Below, piece after piece: positions 33,845 through 46,170 of a stretch of DNA of 64,000 nucleotides (positions within the stretch are counted from its first letter, which is position 1; the number at the start of each line of letters is the position of its first letter). The position numbers were made by a program, and so were the translations under genes. The notes beneath the pieces are model-generated. The model saw only the letters and a list, made by a program, of their open reading frames with translations. It searched no databases and was not told where the DNA came from. The DNA is taken from positions 11,222,201 to 11,286,200 of the forward strand of contig JAJEKV010000047.1 in the NCBI GenBank assembly GCA_021234155.1, written 5' to 3'. The stretch comes from Isoetes taiwanensis (lineage: Eukaryota; Streptophyta; Lycopodiopsida; Isoetales; Isoetaceae).

Positions 33845-34075
33845 TCAGCTCCCCATCGATGGTTGCCCTTGGTCCTCCAATTTGTCTACATACGTTGAAC
33901 CTTAACTCCTTAACTGATGCGCTAGGCACGTCCTTCAATGTATATATGACTCTCATGTACTTCAACTCTACTGATTTGATATCACCAACACCACTATCTT
34001 GCCATAATCTTATTTGTCCCATGCACTCAATTCTTTGAATCAATGGAGCATCTTCAACAACTTTCTCCCAACTTT
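33845..34075. repeat. Dispersed repeat, copy 2 of 2
   Basis: Direct counterpart of 33200-33420, with an extra internal stretch (CTCCTTAACTGATGCGCTAG). Diverged by substitutions and small indels, so the duplication is old. Confidence 0.6.
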
Positions 34076-35479
34076 TATGCAAATCAACTACATATTAGCA
34101 CCTAAAGAAAATATGCTAGTGCATAGCTATTACTATTCACAATTTTTAGGTGATCTAGAACAATACTTTATTAGATTTAGACACACATTTCTTATTTCGC
34201 ACGTCACCTCACTACATTGTGCAAGTATAAAACACTGAATGTTGACTTAGACTCCAATGTCTTATTTATCACATGATCTAGTATGTCCCTTAAACAGTAG
34301 TTTATTGAACTGTCATAGGCAAGTCTTGGGGGAACATGTACTTCAACCATATGCAGAGGTCATCAATTAGGATTTTCATATTGATTAAAATGAAAATATC
34401 TATATAACGCCTTCAATCAAAAAAAAGAAAATATCTATATAACAGTAACAATGTTACAATTACTTCCAAAGGGGTGCTAAAGTCACTCTGATGGATATCC
34501 ATAAGCATGGGAAGCACCAATAAGATTTACTTGGGAATGTTGTGGATTAACTAGTTCCTAAATAAGCTACGTTTGGCCACTCAGGACATAACAAATAATG
34601 CATTCCATGGCTGTTGTAACGATGGCAATCTACTCCTTATAAAAATGACCGGCGTAACTGGACAGAAGAAGTGACCAAAATCAGTCTCAATGAGGCATAC
34701 CCTTGGTGTAGCAAAGCACTTGTCAGACATGCTCCCTCAACATGGTGTAGCATTAGGAAGATCAACACTAATAATATGAAGATTGACTTATAGTTATTCA
34801 TGTTTGAGAACTGAGAATTATACCTTATACTTGAGGAACAAATCAATAGAATATGTTCGCAATGCCTTAAAATAACATATATTATAAAAACACTATCATA
34901 AATAATCATTTCCAATTTCTTTCATGCAATGTAAAGTGAATGGAGAGATGACCCTTAACCGGCAGGATTTGTGATCCAGTTCATCTCCACCGTTGATCCC
35001 AGCCCCGTGACATGCCGAAATCAACTCCAGCCCAATTCAGAATCCATGGATTTGCTTCGGTTCCAGCGCAAATGTGATAATCCTGTTTTGGGTGCCGATA
35101 ACCCTGCTCTGGTGTGATAATCTTGCTTTGGGTGGAGGTGTGGGTGGGATAATCCAGCTCTGGGAGTGAGAGTTGGTGGTCTTGTCGGTCCGGGCTCGCC
35201 CATTTACTAGCTGTAACAGCCTCGCAGGGGTGGTTAACCCCTTCATATAGCAATGTTAGGTTGAGATGTGCACAACACTACTTGAAATGATAATAGTAAC
35301 CTTATTTTTGTTGTCGAAGGAAAATATATATTAAATATCACTTAAAAATATAGGTCAACTTTTAAGAAGAAGAAGAAAACAAAACAATTTTTATGTCATG
35401 CCACATTGGCAGCATCCTCAAGACGGGAGAACTCCTTTGCTGGAACTGCTATGCGAAAAAAAAAAAGGGGTAGTAGACG
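34076..35479. other. Intergenic, no gene recognised
   Basis: AT-rich. A GAAAATATCTATATAAC phrase is duplicated at about 34391 and 34426 around an A-rich TCAATCAAAAAAAA, possibly an old retroposon tail. The stretch 35040-35230 contains repeated GATAATCC/CTGCTTTGGGTG phrases without a clear period. Confidence 0.45.
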
Positions 35480-35870
35480 CGTCTAAAGTCATCCCTGCAT
35501 TACACAAGCCGAATATCCAAGGGGGTATTAGGCTCATCTAAACTAAGTTATGTATTGTGCAAGTCGAATACCCCCTTTGGTTATCCCGCAAGTTGAATAC
35601 CCCCCTTACATCCTGCCAGGCACTAGATATCTCACACCTGCATTCCACAAGTCGAATACCCAAGGGGGTATTGGACTCATCTAAACTATGTATGCTGCAA
35701 GTCGAATACCCTCTTTGGCTATCCCAGAAGTCGAATACCCCCCTTGCATCCTGCCAGGCACTAGATATCTCACATATCACACCTGCATTTCACAAGTCGA
35801 ATACTCGAGAGGGTATTAGACTCGTCTAAACTAACTTATATGCAGTGCAAGTCGTGTACCCTATTCCACA
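35480..35870. repeat. Tandem units of 138-150 bp with GTCGAATACCC blocks
   Basis: GCAAGTCGAATACC or its variant occurs at 35559, 35697 and 35847. Between these anchors the order (CCTTT..ATCC, TCCTGCCAGGCACTAGATAT, GCATT.CACAAGTCGAATAC, GAGGGGGTATT, CTCATCTAAACTA) is conserved. Within a unit the block GTCGAATACCCC is itself repeated and faces the inverse GGGGGTATT. A weaker match recurs at about 35983. Confidence 0.8.
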
Positions 35871-36990
35871 AGTGGAATACCCTCCACCACCCCATCTCCC
35901 CCACCTCCCCCACCCTCCCCTGGGACGCTTTAATTTAATTCCAGTATGCATTAGTATTAGGCTTTTCTAAATCATAGATTTATTGCACAAGTTGAATACC
36001 CCCTTTGATTATTGCAGAGTCGAATGTCCATTTCAAAATAACAAATATATTATGATGCATGAATTGTTTCTTCTTGACATTTTTAGAGAGAAGAGATATT
36101 TAAAGCCTTCTTTACTTAATTGAGACCACCCCATTATGATGCAAACCATCGGCTCCCCAGCTTTTTATCCATATAAAGCCTCAAGTCCAGTGATGACTTT
36201 AAGGTATGAAACTTCGTAAAAGTGGTATATTTTACCAAATTTTAAAATCTAGATTCAATGGTTTATTAGGATGCGAAAGCTTATAACCTTTATAAAATCG
36301 CTAGAATTTGATAATATTGCATCCTAATTATATTAAATTCGCCAAATTAATGGATATTTTACAATAAAAACCTCAATTTTAGACATCCAATTATACTAAA
36401 TTCGTTTCTAAAAAATGTTAGAAAAATAGGACACAATCGCCACCATTTCTATAATTTAGAAGCAGTAGAGAATGATAAATTCATCACTGCTCAAGTCTCG
36501 TGTCTTTTTCATTTATTTCAATAAGTGTCAAGGTCCAGTGTTTCACATAGGATCATATTCAGTTAAGGGTTTACAATTAAATTCAGTAAGCAATTATGAG
36601 GCATAGATTGTTTTTACTTTTACTTTCGTTAAAGCATCAAGATTGCAAATAACTCCCAACGTATAATGCTTCATCTTTTCTAACGTAGCTAATTTTTTTG
36701 AATATTTCTTACGTATAAGGCCCTTTTTCCATGGCAACCTTGTTTTAAATTTTTTTGAGGTTAATTGGTCCACGTAAGAAAATAAGACTTGGCAGCTTTT
36801 CCACGGATGCTTTTGTGACATGTCTCAATTGCATTCCGTACAATTTTGTCGTCAGATTTTCTTCCCCGGGAAACCCCCATACAATTTATGATCAAAAAAA
36901 TGCGCCAATGAGATTCTTGTGTTGCCGCAGAAGAAGGATGCCTCAAAAAAAGGTTTTAGTGGAGCGTGCAGGTGAGCGGAGCACCAAGAT
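35871..36990. other. Intergenic, no gene recognised
   Basis: CT-rich short stretch (CCACCCCATCTCCCCCACC, about 35885-35930), then AT-rich DNA. No coding homology seen. Confidence 0.5.
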
Positions 36991-37200
36991 TCACAGCCTG
37001 GGTTCTGCTGTTGAAACAGGTTGAATAAGCCGGATTTCGGATTGACAGTTCTAAAAATTCACAGCAAGGAGGAGCCACAAACATAAAACAGGTTGAATAA
37101 GCTGGATTTCGATTTGATTCTAAAAATTCACGGCGAGGAGGAGCCACAAACATAAAACAGTTGAATAAACCCGGATTTCGGATTTACATTCTAAAAATTC
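36991..37200. repeat. Tandem units of ~70 bp
   Basis: GTTGAATAA(G/A)C followed by CGGATTTCG and TCTAAAAATTCAC, then AGGAGGAGCCACAAACATAA, repeats with starts at about 37019, 37091 and 37159. Copies differ by short indels around GCCGG/GCTGG/CCCGG. Confidence 0.8.
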
Positions 37201-37414
37201 GAAATTCCAAATTTTCCTTTCAACAACCAATGTTCTGCCTCATCTAATTTCTTCACGTAAATCTTTGTGTTCTTCTTTGTTCTTCCACACGTAGATTGTC
37301 GTTCTTCATTTTTATGCAGTGGAAAAGTAGAATATCACGTACATCAGAGGATTATCTCTGGAGAAGTATTTTGCAGATAAGCCTATTGATTGTATAGGTG
37401 AAACGGTTCTGTCA

Positions 37415-37528
37415 TAGCTTCAAAAGATCATCGATTCGTTCTCTAACCTTTTGAATAAAATCGCAGTGATTGTAGCTTCAAAGATCATCGATTCGTTCTC
37501 TAACCTTTTGAATAAAACGCAGTGGAAA
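37415..37528. repeat. 58-bp tandem duplication
   Basis: TAGCTTCAAA.GATCATCGATTC starts two copies at 37415 and 37473, each ending TTTTGAATAAAA(T)CGCAGTG. Confidence 0.85.
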
Positions 37529-38453
37529 AGCAGAAAATATAAGAGGTGTCTAAAAATTAGTGGGAAAGGTTTTTATCTGGGACATGACGTGGAGCTGACA
37601 TGGAGTCTTATATGCTGTCTTATTGCATTGCGACAGTCATATTTTATGCCTGCCGTGGAAAAAGGGCCTAAGTAAAAGGACTAGTTGAAATGACTATCCA
37701 ATATAAATTCTACATTGTATACATTGTCATAATACGCATTGGTTATTCATAATGCTGCTAAAAATTCAATCGGACACGCGTGGATGTCCCAGCCCAGTAC
37801 TTGAGTAAGCAGGTGGATAGCCTCCTCGAAATTGATGGAGAGGTGCGTTGTGGATATAATCCTGCACAAGCATGTTTTTGCTATAGTGCATAGCTACCAT
37901 GCTCAACACAGAAAGATGGTCCTAAAGCATCTCGAAAGTAGCGCATTTGTCTCCTGAGTTTCTCAATCTCCTAAGAGAGAAGCGCTAGAGAGACAATGTC
38001 AATTGTTTCTGTGCTCATAACTTGAGCTACAGAGGTCAGATTCAAATGAACTTAGGCTTTTTTGAAAGCTTATGTAGAGAGCTTTCCATTGGCATATTAT
38101 TTGATCCAGATCCATCAGGATAGTACCTGTTTTTTGTACTTTTCAATCCAGGTACCTTTTTGCAGAGTGTATGCCATGAAGATTTGACTGTGATATGATT
38201 GGCATGACTTTTGAATTTGGACTCTGTTTTGAATATTTTTTATTGCGTTGGAAAGTTCTCTCTAGGATCTTTTTTATGATATGTAATATGTCTATATTTG
38301 ATTAAGTTTTATAGGTCAAAATAGCAAATTTTTGGACAGGTTTGATAAAGTTTCACACCCCACCAGTTGATTAATAAATGATTTGCATAGCAACATAGTG
38401 ATTTCTCCTTGGCTGGCCAGTTCCAAGTCTACAGATGTTGCTTCTTGGCTCTT
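37529..38453. other. Flank of the 8.9 kb element, contains a dispersed repeat
   Basis: No gene. The part from about 38200 to 38400 (CGTTGGAAAG.TCTCTCTAGGATCTTTT, then TTTGGACAGGTTTGATAAAGTTTCACA) matches 57870-58030 in order and orientation. A shared dispersed repeat family is therefore present just left of the transposon. Confidence 0.55.
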
Positions 38454-38483
38454 AACAAAGTTTAAAATGAAACGCACTTATTT
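38454..38483 (+). repeat. Left terminal inverted repeat
   Basis: Thirty bases beginning AACAAAGTTT and ending CGCACTTATTT. The reverse complement is at 47368-47397 with one difference (AACAAAG versus AACAAGG). A second AAACGCACTT follows at about 38489. Confidence 0.85.
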
Positions 38484-38945
38484 GCTGGAAACGCACTTCA
38501 AAAGGAATCTTTGAAAGATTCCCTAAAATTCCCTTAAAAAAGTCCATTTTTAAGATTTTTTTGTGACAGGTGTGACAATTTAAGTAATTTAGGTACCATT
38601 TTTGAGGGGTTGATTGAACATAACTTTCGTGCAAAAATTTTAAATAGCAATTTTCATCCTCCTAAACTAGAACAAAAAATAGTTACTTTTATAAAGTGTA
38701 GCAAAAAAGGGGCAATAAAAAAAATAGCAAGGGTAGTAGAGTGACAAAGAAGTGATATATTCAAGGTTGTGAAAATTGTACAAAATTATGAACAAAATTG
38801 TCAAAAATATAGGATATTTTGACAGACAATCATCACCGCACTTTTCGTTCTTTACATGTTCGAGTCATCGGACAAACTTACATTTTTGCAGCAAGATCGG
38901 GATGCATCTCATCCTCGACTCATTTATTCCCGATCACTCGAGCCT

Positions 38946-41640
38946 TCATCCTCGAACTTCACTCTCGAAGACCGGATGTACTCGAGCGATCTTCTTCCTC
39001 CACTTGTCTACAAGTGAGTCTTCATCATCATCTTTTTGGCCACCTTTTTTGGCTTGTTTGTCTAATCCACATCTTGACCTTATTAAAGTTTGAGTGACCA
39101 TACGTAACTTATTAGCGGCGGTCGAAACAAAGTCATATGCAAGAACCTTCACTTGGATAGATCTATGACAGTGATTACTTGCTTTGGACTTTGCTCTCTT
39201 TCCCCTCCTGTTTTTTACCATCTCAAAGTATAACTCCCACTGAAAGCATTGGCGTGATCGTTCTCATCCGGTGCACTTTTAATTGAGTGGGAATTCCATC
39301 CTCTCTTGTTACCTCCAAAGACTTTAGCTAGCGAGAGCGGCTTCCCGGACTCATCATTATCGGTGGGACAGCTATGAGCATTCCTTTTCGAATCTCGGGA
39401 TCGAACCGGATACTCGGAGCAACTTGTTGTGTTTTGTCGTCTAGGGCGGTGTACATGACTCTGTCATCTTCATCCGAGCTAGCCAATATCTCTACATGTT
39501 CCTCTTGATTCTCAACTTGCAATGGGAGGGTTTGCCTAGATGGCGGTTGAATGTAACTCTGGTCTTCGACCTTGTAATGAAGCTTGCAACATGTCACGTT
39601 CTTAGAAAAAATTGAGGCCACCATAAAGCATCTGCCTCCCCAAAGTGGTTAGAGCGGGGTTGAATACTTGTCTCAATACAATCCAATGATTTATTTGAGT
39701 CAAATGCTCTTCCCTCCTTTTTACTCTTTGTGATTTCTTTCAAGCTTTTTAGAGGCATTTGCTCTGCGAGAGCATGGAACTAGTATTGGGGATGTTGCGA
39801 ATGAATTGAATACACCTGGCTTTGCCATGCAAGGATGTGGCATATTTCTTTCCTTGTAAGATGGCCTTGCCATCTACAAGTGAAATTTTGATCCGATCTT
39901 TGGAATGTAATGTTTCTCAAAGGGCTCAATAGCACGGTGACCTAGTTGATCTCTTGAAAAATCCATTCCTTGAAATCATAAGTTTCTTCCAATAACTCGA
40001 TGTCCGGGCGAGGATTGTAGGAATCTTGGATGACCTCAATCATGGTGGCGGGGCTTAGAGCTTTTTTCGAGCAAGGCGTTTAGAGAACCCTCTTGAACAT
40101 CGATCAATTTGGTCGCGTGTGTATGACCAACAAGCGGAAACCAATCTTCACCTTCTTGAAGATTTGTTTCTCTACTAGCATAGCACGGTAAGCAAACAAC
40201 GCTGATTCTTATTTTCCCTTGTCGTGTTATCTAGGCCGAAGATCTGAGAACCGGCGGTATATGTTCTAGATTGGAAAGAAGCTTATTCAATATTGTGATA
40301 GTGAGATTTGGATCAGCATGAATGTTTGGATAATTCAAAAATGCCTTGCAAGATAGTTTTCCATTAAATACCATAGCACCAACAACATGCGGATGCTATG
40401 AAATCTTCTTCAAGAACATCCTTAGGCACATTGACAAAATGTGGTAGGGTGGTCTTCTTCGGTCCATTCCATCAATAACAAGCGATATGTAGTTGAGTGG
40501 TTGTTCGATTAACTTTCTTCCTATGTTTTGTCAATTTTCTCCTTTCCAAAGATTGTTGTTCTCTGTGCTTGTTCGGTTTCTCCTTCAATGCATCCGAAAA
40601 GGAAAACATGTTTAGGAAAGAACCTACTTTTAAGTAGAACTAGGCAAGAACACGTCACGGAAGCTTACTTTTAGTGTGAAGTGTCCTTGCATTTTGTCTC
40701 TGAGCTTTTAATTGAGCATGTAGCACAAAAGCAGACATCCTATGCTTTCTAGGAATGGCCACCGCGAGAAAACTCTTTTTCGAACCGCGATAAAGTAAGA
40801 GTAGCGGACAAAAGCGTTCTCCGCCTCAACACACATCTCCTTATAATTATCGTAGACTTCTTGTTTTAGGTGAAATTGTCACTCAAGTGGTACATAGGGC
40901 TGTTAGGGAGTTTCTCACAAGACTCCTTAAAGAAACCTTCCATCCGGGAAACACATTGAAGAGCATGAATTCTGGTTATGCCTCACGAATGGCGGTAGTC
41001 ATTGATGCACGGATTCTTGTCAAGCCTTTTCTTGAGGCGGTCAAGTCGTCTGCTTGCCTAAAAGCATGAATCAATTTGAAGGCCGTTTGATGTAGGCGGT
41101 GTGGCCACCAGGTGTGTAAGTAAACTTCTCACCATCATCTGGCCTAATATTGAAGGCTAAGTAGCCCCTTTGGTCTAGCAGAGTCATTGAACTGTAACTA
41201 TCACGAAGCAACCTCAATTCCTTTAGTCCAATCTTAAGCAAACAACGTTGAGAACAACGATTACTTTGTATGTGTTGCCCGCAAGTGAGCCTCGATCCAT
41301 GAGTTTCTTTCTTCTAACGGTTGTACATCTTTGTCTTGTGTAAGTTACGCTTAAGATTTTTACTTGCGGGGGCTTTGAATTCGAACATGGAGTCTTGTGG
41401 CTTTGGTAGGTCCTCGTCACGAGACATCAACATGAGGTGTTTCTTAGTGCGAGATCAACATGAGGTGTACTTGTAGATCTTTGAGAGGTTTGATGTGGGC
41501 AAGGCACGGGGGAGGTGCTTTCCCTCTCTGCAGGAAAAATAATCGAGGGCTGGTGGCGTAGTTGACCAGCTCTGAAGTGTCGTAGAACCACGGGGGAGTT
41601 GCGTGTCGTTGGCCGCTCCCACTTGTTGTAGTACCATTTA
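38946..41640 (-). pseudogene. Transposase-like gene of the GHTH (DUF7869-like) family
   Basis: Reading the minus strand from high to low coordinates and allowing frame changes gives recognisable pieces. ILNKLLSNLEHIPPVL leads into GLDNTTRENKNQRCLL (40196-40237), then DWFPLVGHTHATKLIDVQ (about 40099-40153). EVIQDSYNPRPDIELLEETYD and DFKEWIFQEIN follow near 39950-40040. Further down are DKTQQVAPSIRFDPEIRKGM (39328-39624) and a basic, acidic-patched C-terminal frame (38946-39221). The pairing of (L)DN..RENKN with (V)GHTH..ID is characteristic of a large, poorly described group of eukaryotic transposon proteins annotated DUF7869. Function as a transposase is inferred. Many frameshifts are present; no intact product. 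Confidence 0.6.
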
Positions 41641-41999
41641 AGCGAAATGGATGGAGTTGGTGTGATTTGCCTCTGGTGGACTATAGACTATGGGCGTACT
41701 AAAATGAATGGAGGAGGTAGTCGACCTCTCTAGCTTTGAGGGGGTGAAAGCATTGGTGGGGGCGGGGGCGGCGTTCGGGGAGGCGAGTTGTGGTGGAGTA
41801 AATTGGGCGGTGGTGGAAGCCGAGGTGGTCTTCTTTGGAGCAAACTCAACAGAGCTGGGTGTTGGAATGTCGGATGTAGAATATTAGTGGCTACTTCACT
41901 GGTGTCTGCGGTGAGGAGGTGTGAAAAGCCATTGCGGGGAGGAAGCCTGCAGAAACGAGGGAGTTGGAGGCTCTGCCGGTTCTTTTCTCTCGAGCCATA

Positions 42000-42862
42000 C
42001 GGTATAAATTTATCTGAGTGGGTATAAATTTATCTGAGGAAGAAAAACTTAAAGGCGGCAGATCAGTATAAATTTATCTGGGAGATGGTATAAATTTATA
42101 CGAGAGGAGGGCAAACATAGAAACGAGCGGTATAAATTTATCACGAAAACTCACGCACAGACACTTGTATTGAAAACTTTATGGAGAAGCGCTATATGAA
42201 GCGGCACTTAGCAGAGGTACTTAAAGCCCGCCCCGGCCACCTATTTTCTATATCGCAGCGGCTCGGTCGAAGCCAGCGGTCGCGGCTTATATACCCCCTT
42301 ATTTGCTCTGGAACGCCTATACGGCGGTCTATCTTTGTCATGGCCACGTAAGTCTACTACCCGCTTTGTTCTAGTTTCTCTTTTGTTTTAATCGCTAGAG
42401 TGTAAAAACTACGGTATAACTTTATACGATATGGTTACTGGATCGGTATAAATTTATCTGGCTTTGTTCTGAACGGTATAAATTTATACCGCCGAAAGAA
42501 CGGCGGTATAAATTTATCTGGATTCAACACGATCGGTATAAATTTAAATATAGTTCTGGATCGGTATAAATTTATACAGCGGTGCTTTCGGCGGTATAAA
42601 TTTATACGTTCGAAACGATCGGTATAAATTTATACCGCTCGAGCACCTAGCGGTATAAATTTATACCCGACGTGTCCCGAACGGTATAAATTTATACCGC
42701 TTCGAGCACCTTGGTATAAATTTATACCGATTGATTCTGGAGCGGTATAAATTTATACCGCCGAGCACTAACGGTATAAATTTATCTGCGTCGATTTACA
42801 GTTCGGTATAAATTTATACCGCTTCGTGCTCGGCGGTATAAATTTATACCGATCGAAACCAT
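42000..42862. repeat. Palindrome array 1, GGTATAAATTTATACC
   Basis: About 20 copies of the 16-base palindrome or variants, five at 42000-42145 and about fifteen from 42410 to 42860 at roughly 30-45 bp spacing. The left half CGGTATAAATTT is nearly invariant. The right half is ATACCG, ATCTG, ATCACG or ATACAG. Spacers are GC-rich and partly complementary to each other (GATCGAAACC, GCTCGAGCAC). The second block lies within a presumed intron that begins at 42348. The core contains TATAAA on both strands. Confidence 0.9.
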
Positions 42863-44539
42863 TTTGGAATCTTGGTGTCTAGTGCTTAAAGAAGTGTAAG
42901 CAAACCTTAAAATTTCAGTAATATTCTTGCGTTTTAAGCTTAAATAACACAAATAAAGTGATAATTTAGTGTAGATTTTATGCTCTTTTAAGCCTCTATT
43001 TTTCTTGTTTTTATGGTACAAAAGGTCGAAAAAGGTTACATTTCTTGCATAAAAATGGCCTTCTTTACGCTTTTTCCAGCCCCGGGATCAAGTTTGTAAA
43101 CAAGGGCCCGATCATCAAAGGCTGCACCAATAGAGCCACGAACATCTGGCCCGAAAGACCAGGGCGTGGTGCGTCCACGAGGGTGCAAGAGAGAGCAAAC
43201 CCAGCGAGGCGCACCTTTACTTGTGTCATCAATCGGGAAGGGCAAGTACAAGAGTGGCGATTATTACCCCTGCGTGCCGTGAAATTATCAACCTTATTGC
43301 TTTCTGAGGTCGATGATGAAATCTTAATGAAGTGCATGCATGACAAGGGGGAAGTCTTCTACGTTCTTGAAAGTAAAATGCTTGAATAAGCATGTGCAAA
43401 CCCAAAGATGTGCAAGAGTATTGTGGTGACAATTACAAGAGTGGCCATGTAAGTATTGTTTAGTGTCTTTACGTATAAATTTATCTTAGTACGTCATCTT
43501 CCTAACTTAACCCTGCATTACGGGATATAGTGGACATTTTAATGTCGGTTGTGCTTTTCTTGAAGAAACAAAGTTGGTCAAAGGTCTCTCAGTACCCGAC
43601 TCCTCTATCGAAGAGTTTGAAGAGAAGGCGAGGAAGTAGAAGAAGAAGAGGAAGAGGAACCGGTGGTAACAAAGGGAAAGGGTAGAAAGCATTCCCTCGT
43701 AGTAGATACAGGCTCCTACAAAAAAGAAATCTAGAGGCACAAAGGCTTTGACTATAGAGGAGTCAATGAAGCTCTTGAAGGCCCCCGGAGCGAGATATTG
43801 TTGTGAAGCCTGCCCGGATAAATCAAGTGCTATTCTCAAGCGGGTGAATGACACTAAACCGCTAAAACAAACTATTTCTTTGACATTGAGCACCATTAAG
43901 AGGCCACCTAAAAATGAAGATGGGGTCGAGTGCTACTGGTCCGGAAGTCTGTATCGCGGCACATGTGGCTATCTTGAAACAAAGAATGAGAAGAAATCCT
44001 CATGCCCATGTGTCGCCACTAGTTGTTATGGTGGGCCGAGTCGGTGCAACCAACTAAAAGATTACAAGAAGGCTGACTTGAAGATTACACATACTACGTT
44101 CTTGGAGGCACACATAGTTACAAGGCAAGGAAAAGAACTAGCAAAAAGAGGAAAAGCGTGAAGCGAAGTGTGGAAGAGCGTAGAAGCACATATATACGTT
44201 GGTGTAACAGATGAAGAAGCAAAAGTCATTGCCGTGAGTCATAATCTCGACAATGACTTGATTAAAATGAGTTTAATAGACAAGATCCGTTTCATGCACG
44301 TGAGTGCGTGGAATTTAAACAAATGTATGGAGAGGATTTTAAAAAGCAAAAAACAACAAGGCTGCGGGAGCTTGAGAAGCCTGCGTGTGACATCTTTGCC
44401 TCAGCTATGACTATGATAAGAAGCCCATTATGGCGGTAAAAGCAATACGATAACTACTTTCGGTGGCATTGAGAGATGGTCAAGTAAGAAGGCTGCTCTT
44501 CTTTCTATGTTTTGTAGTGTTTAGCGTGTTTACAAGTGC

Positions 44540-44915
44540 CTTATGCGGTATAAATTTATATCGTCTTGGACCCCGGTATAAATTTATACTGCGACTAGGC
44601 ACGGTATAAATTTATCACGATGCCCGGCATCGGTATAAATTTATCTCGTCCTAGTCGCGGTATAAATTTATCTTTTCTGCGGCCCGTGGCGGTACGGTAT
44701 AAATTTATACCGTCTAATCGGTATAAATTTATATAGCGTGCCTAGTCGCGTTTAAATTTATCTGCAGGTGGCGGGGCGATATAAATTTATCAAGGTGGTA
44801 GAACGCGGTATAAATTTATCTGCATGACCGGACGCGGTATAAATTTATCTGCGACTAGTCGCGGTATAAATTTATCTGCCGTGTCGAGGGGCGGTATAAA
44901 TTTATCACCGTGACT
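44540..44915. repeat. Palindrome array 2
   Basis: About 13 copies or variants of GGTATAAATTTATACC at 25-35 bp spacing, in the non-coding gap between the ParB-like piece and the next coding piece. Most right halves are the degenerate ATCTG or ATCACG forms. Spacers such as GCGACTAG, CTAGTCGC and GCATGACC differ from those of array 1. Confidence 0.9.
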
Positions 44916-46004
44916 GACTAACACACCATGCGTGTTTAGAAAGTAGGCGCAACATATTCTCTTACGCTTAAGCAACACTAAACTAATGGCGTTTGTCCAT
45001 TTACGGTGTGGGATCTTCAAGAAAATTTTTTGTATGTTCGAAGATGGTGAGCTTAAAGAGCAAGCCAGACTCCGCGAGGAAAAAACCAAAAAGGGTGGAG
45101 AATTAAAAGCAGAAAAAATATGAGCATTGTACCACGGGCCTTCTGATTCTGGGGATTAAAAAAAAAGAAATTTTTGTTAAGCCTTTTGGAAAAAGTCGTG
45201 GCCAAGGAATTTACATTAGGCGAAATGGCCAAGGAAGCTAAGGCGTAAAGCCACATTTGCAATGCCGTCTTTCTTCTACATTTTACGGTCTTACAACATG
45301 TTTCTCTTTGCGGTCGAGAAAGACATTGTTACACCGCCGGGCCGAGTTAATGAAGCGGCTAAACCTTGAGGATTTGGGAGGAGTGCAAGCTTCTCTACCC
45401 AAGTTGTACCACCGATAGTATTATTAGAAACCTTACGCCGTTAACTTTAGTGGTTTGGGTAAGTTTTGCTAAAATATGTTACGTGTTTGTGCCTTTTTCT
45501 CACAATATTCTTCTGAGAACAAGAAAAAGGGGCTCCCATTTGGATTTTTAAACACAGTTCGTGGGGCCAAGGAAGAGAGGCGAGACTTAAGGCAATCGAG
45601 CAGGGGAAAGGAGGTCGCCACTAGCGGCTTTGACACTTCTTATGAAAGATTTACAACGTTTGGTCGGGGCTGCATGTCTGAGAGTTGTTGAGGGTGACTG
45701 CCGAGGTGGGGACACTTTTGGAGAAGCGAGAACTTCACATTATGCATTGCGAGATATTCCCTATGGTTTCAAAATTAAGGGCCAGTAGCTTTTGGACGAG
45801 GAGGCTTTCACGCGTGCAAGTCCACTCTTTTTGGAAGGCCTAAAAGGAAGTCACCTTATCTGCTAACTGGAGGGTCATTATTTTCCATTCGGACCTACAA
45901 ACAATGTCGGTGCTTAAACCTATGGGAGCTGTCTGTAAGTCATGCCGGCTTTGAAAACTGCATTTGGTAAGCTTAACATTTAACGCTTTTCTTTTTAGTA
46001 ACTC

Positions 46005-46170
46005 CACGGTATAAATTTATACCACAACCGCCCTAAGGTTTAAATTTATATAGCAAGGCAATGTCTGTATAAATTTATACGGCTTGCAGCCGCGGTATAA
46101 ATTTATACCGCAAAGCAACCCTGGTATAAATTTATACCGCAAGGCAACCCTGGTATAAATTTATACCGCC
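46005..46170. repeat. Palindrome array 3
   Basis: Six copies of GGTATAAATTTATACC or variants with spacers like GCAAGGCAACCCT, directly after an apparent donor GTAAGC (about 45967) between the DIPY piece and the C-terminal methyltransferase piece. Isolated copies also occur at about 43471 and 46911, so nearly all copies in the window lie inside this one transposon. Confidence 0.9.

Noticed and set aside
38452-38455. TTAA target duplication (piggyBac/Kolobok type)
   Set aside because: TTAA occurs only at the left end; TCTT flanks both ends and fits the TIR limits better.
42000-42862. CRISPR-like array (short repeat, regular spacers)
   Set aside because: Repeats are 16-base AT palindromes with variable spacing and spacers that resemble one another, in a plant-like nuclear context with no cas gene.
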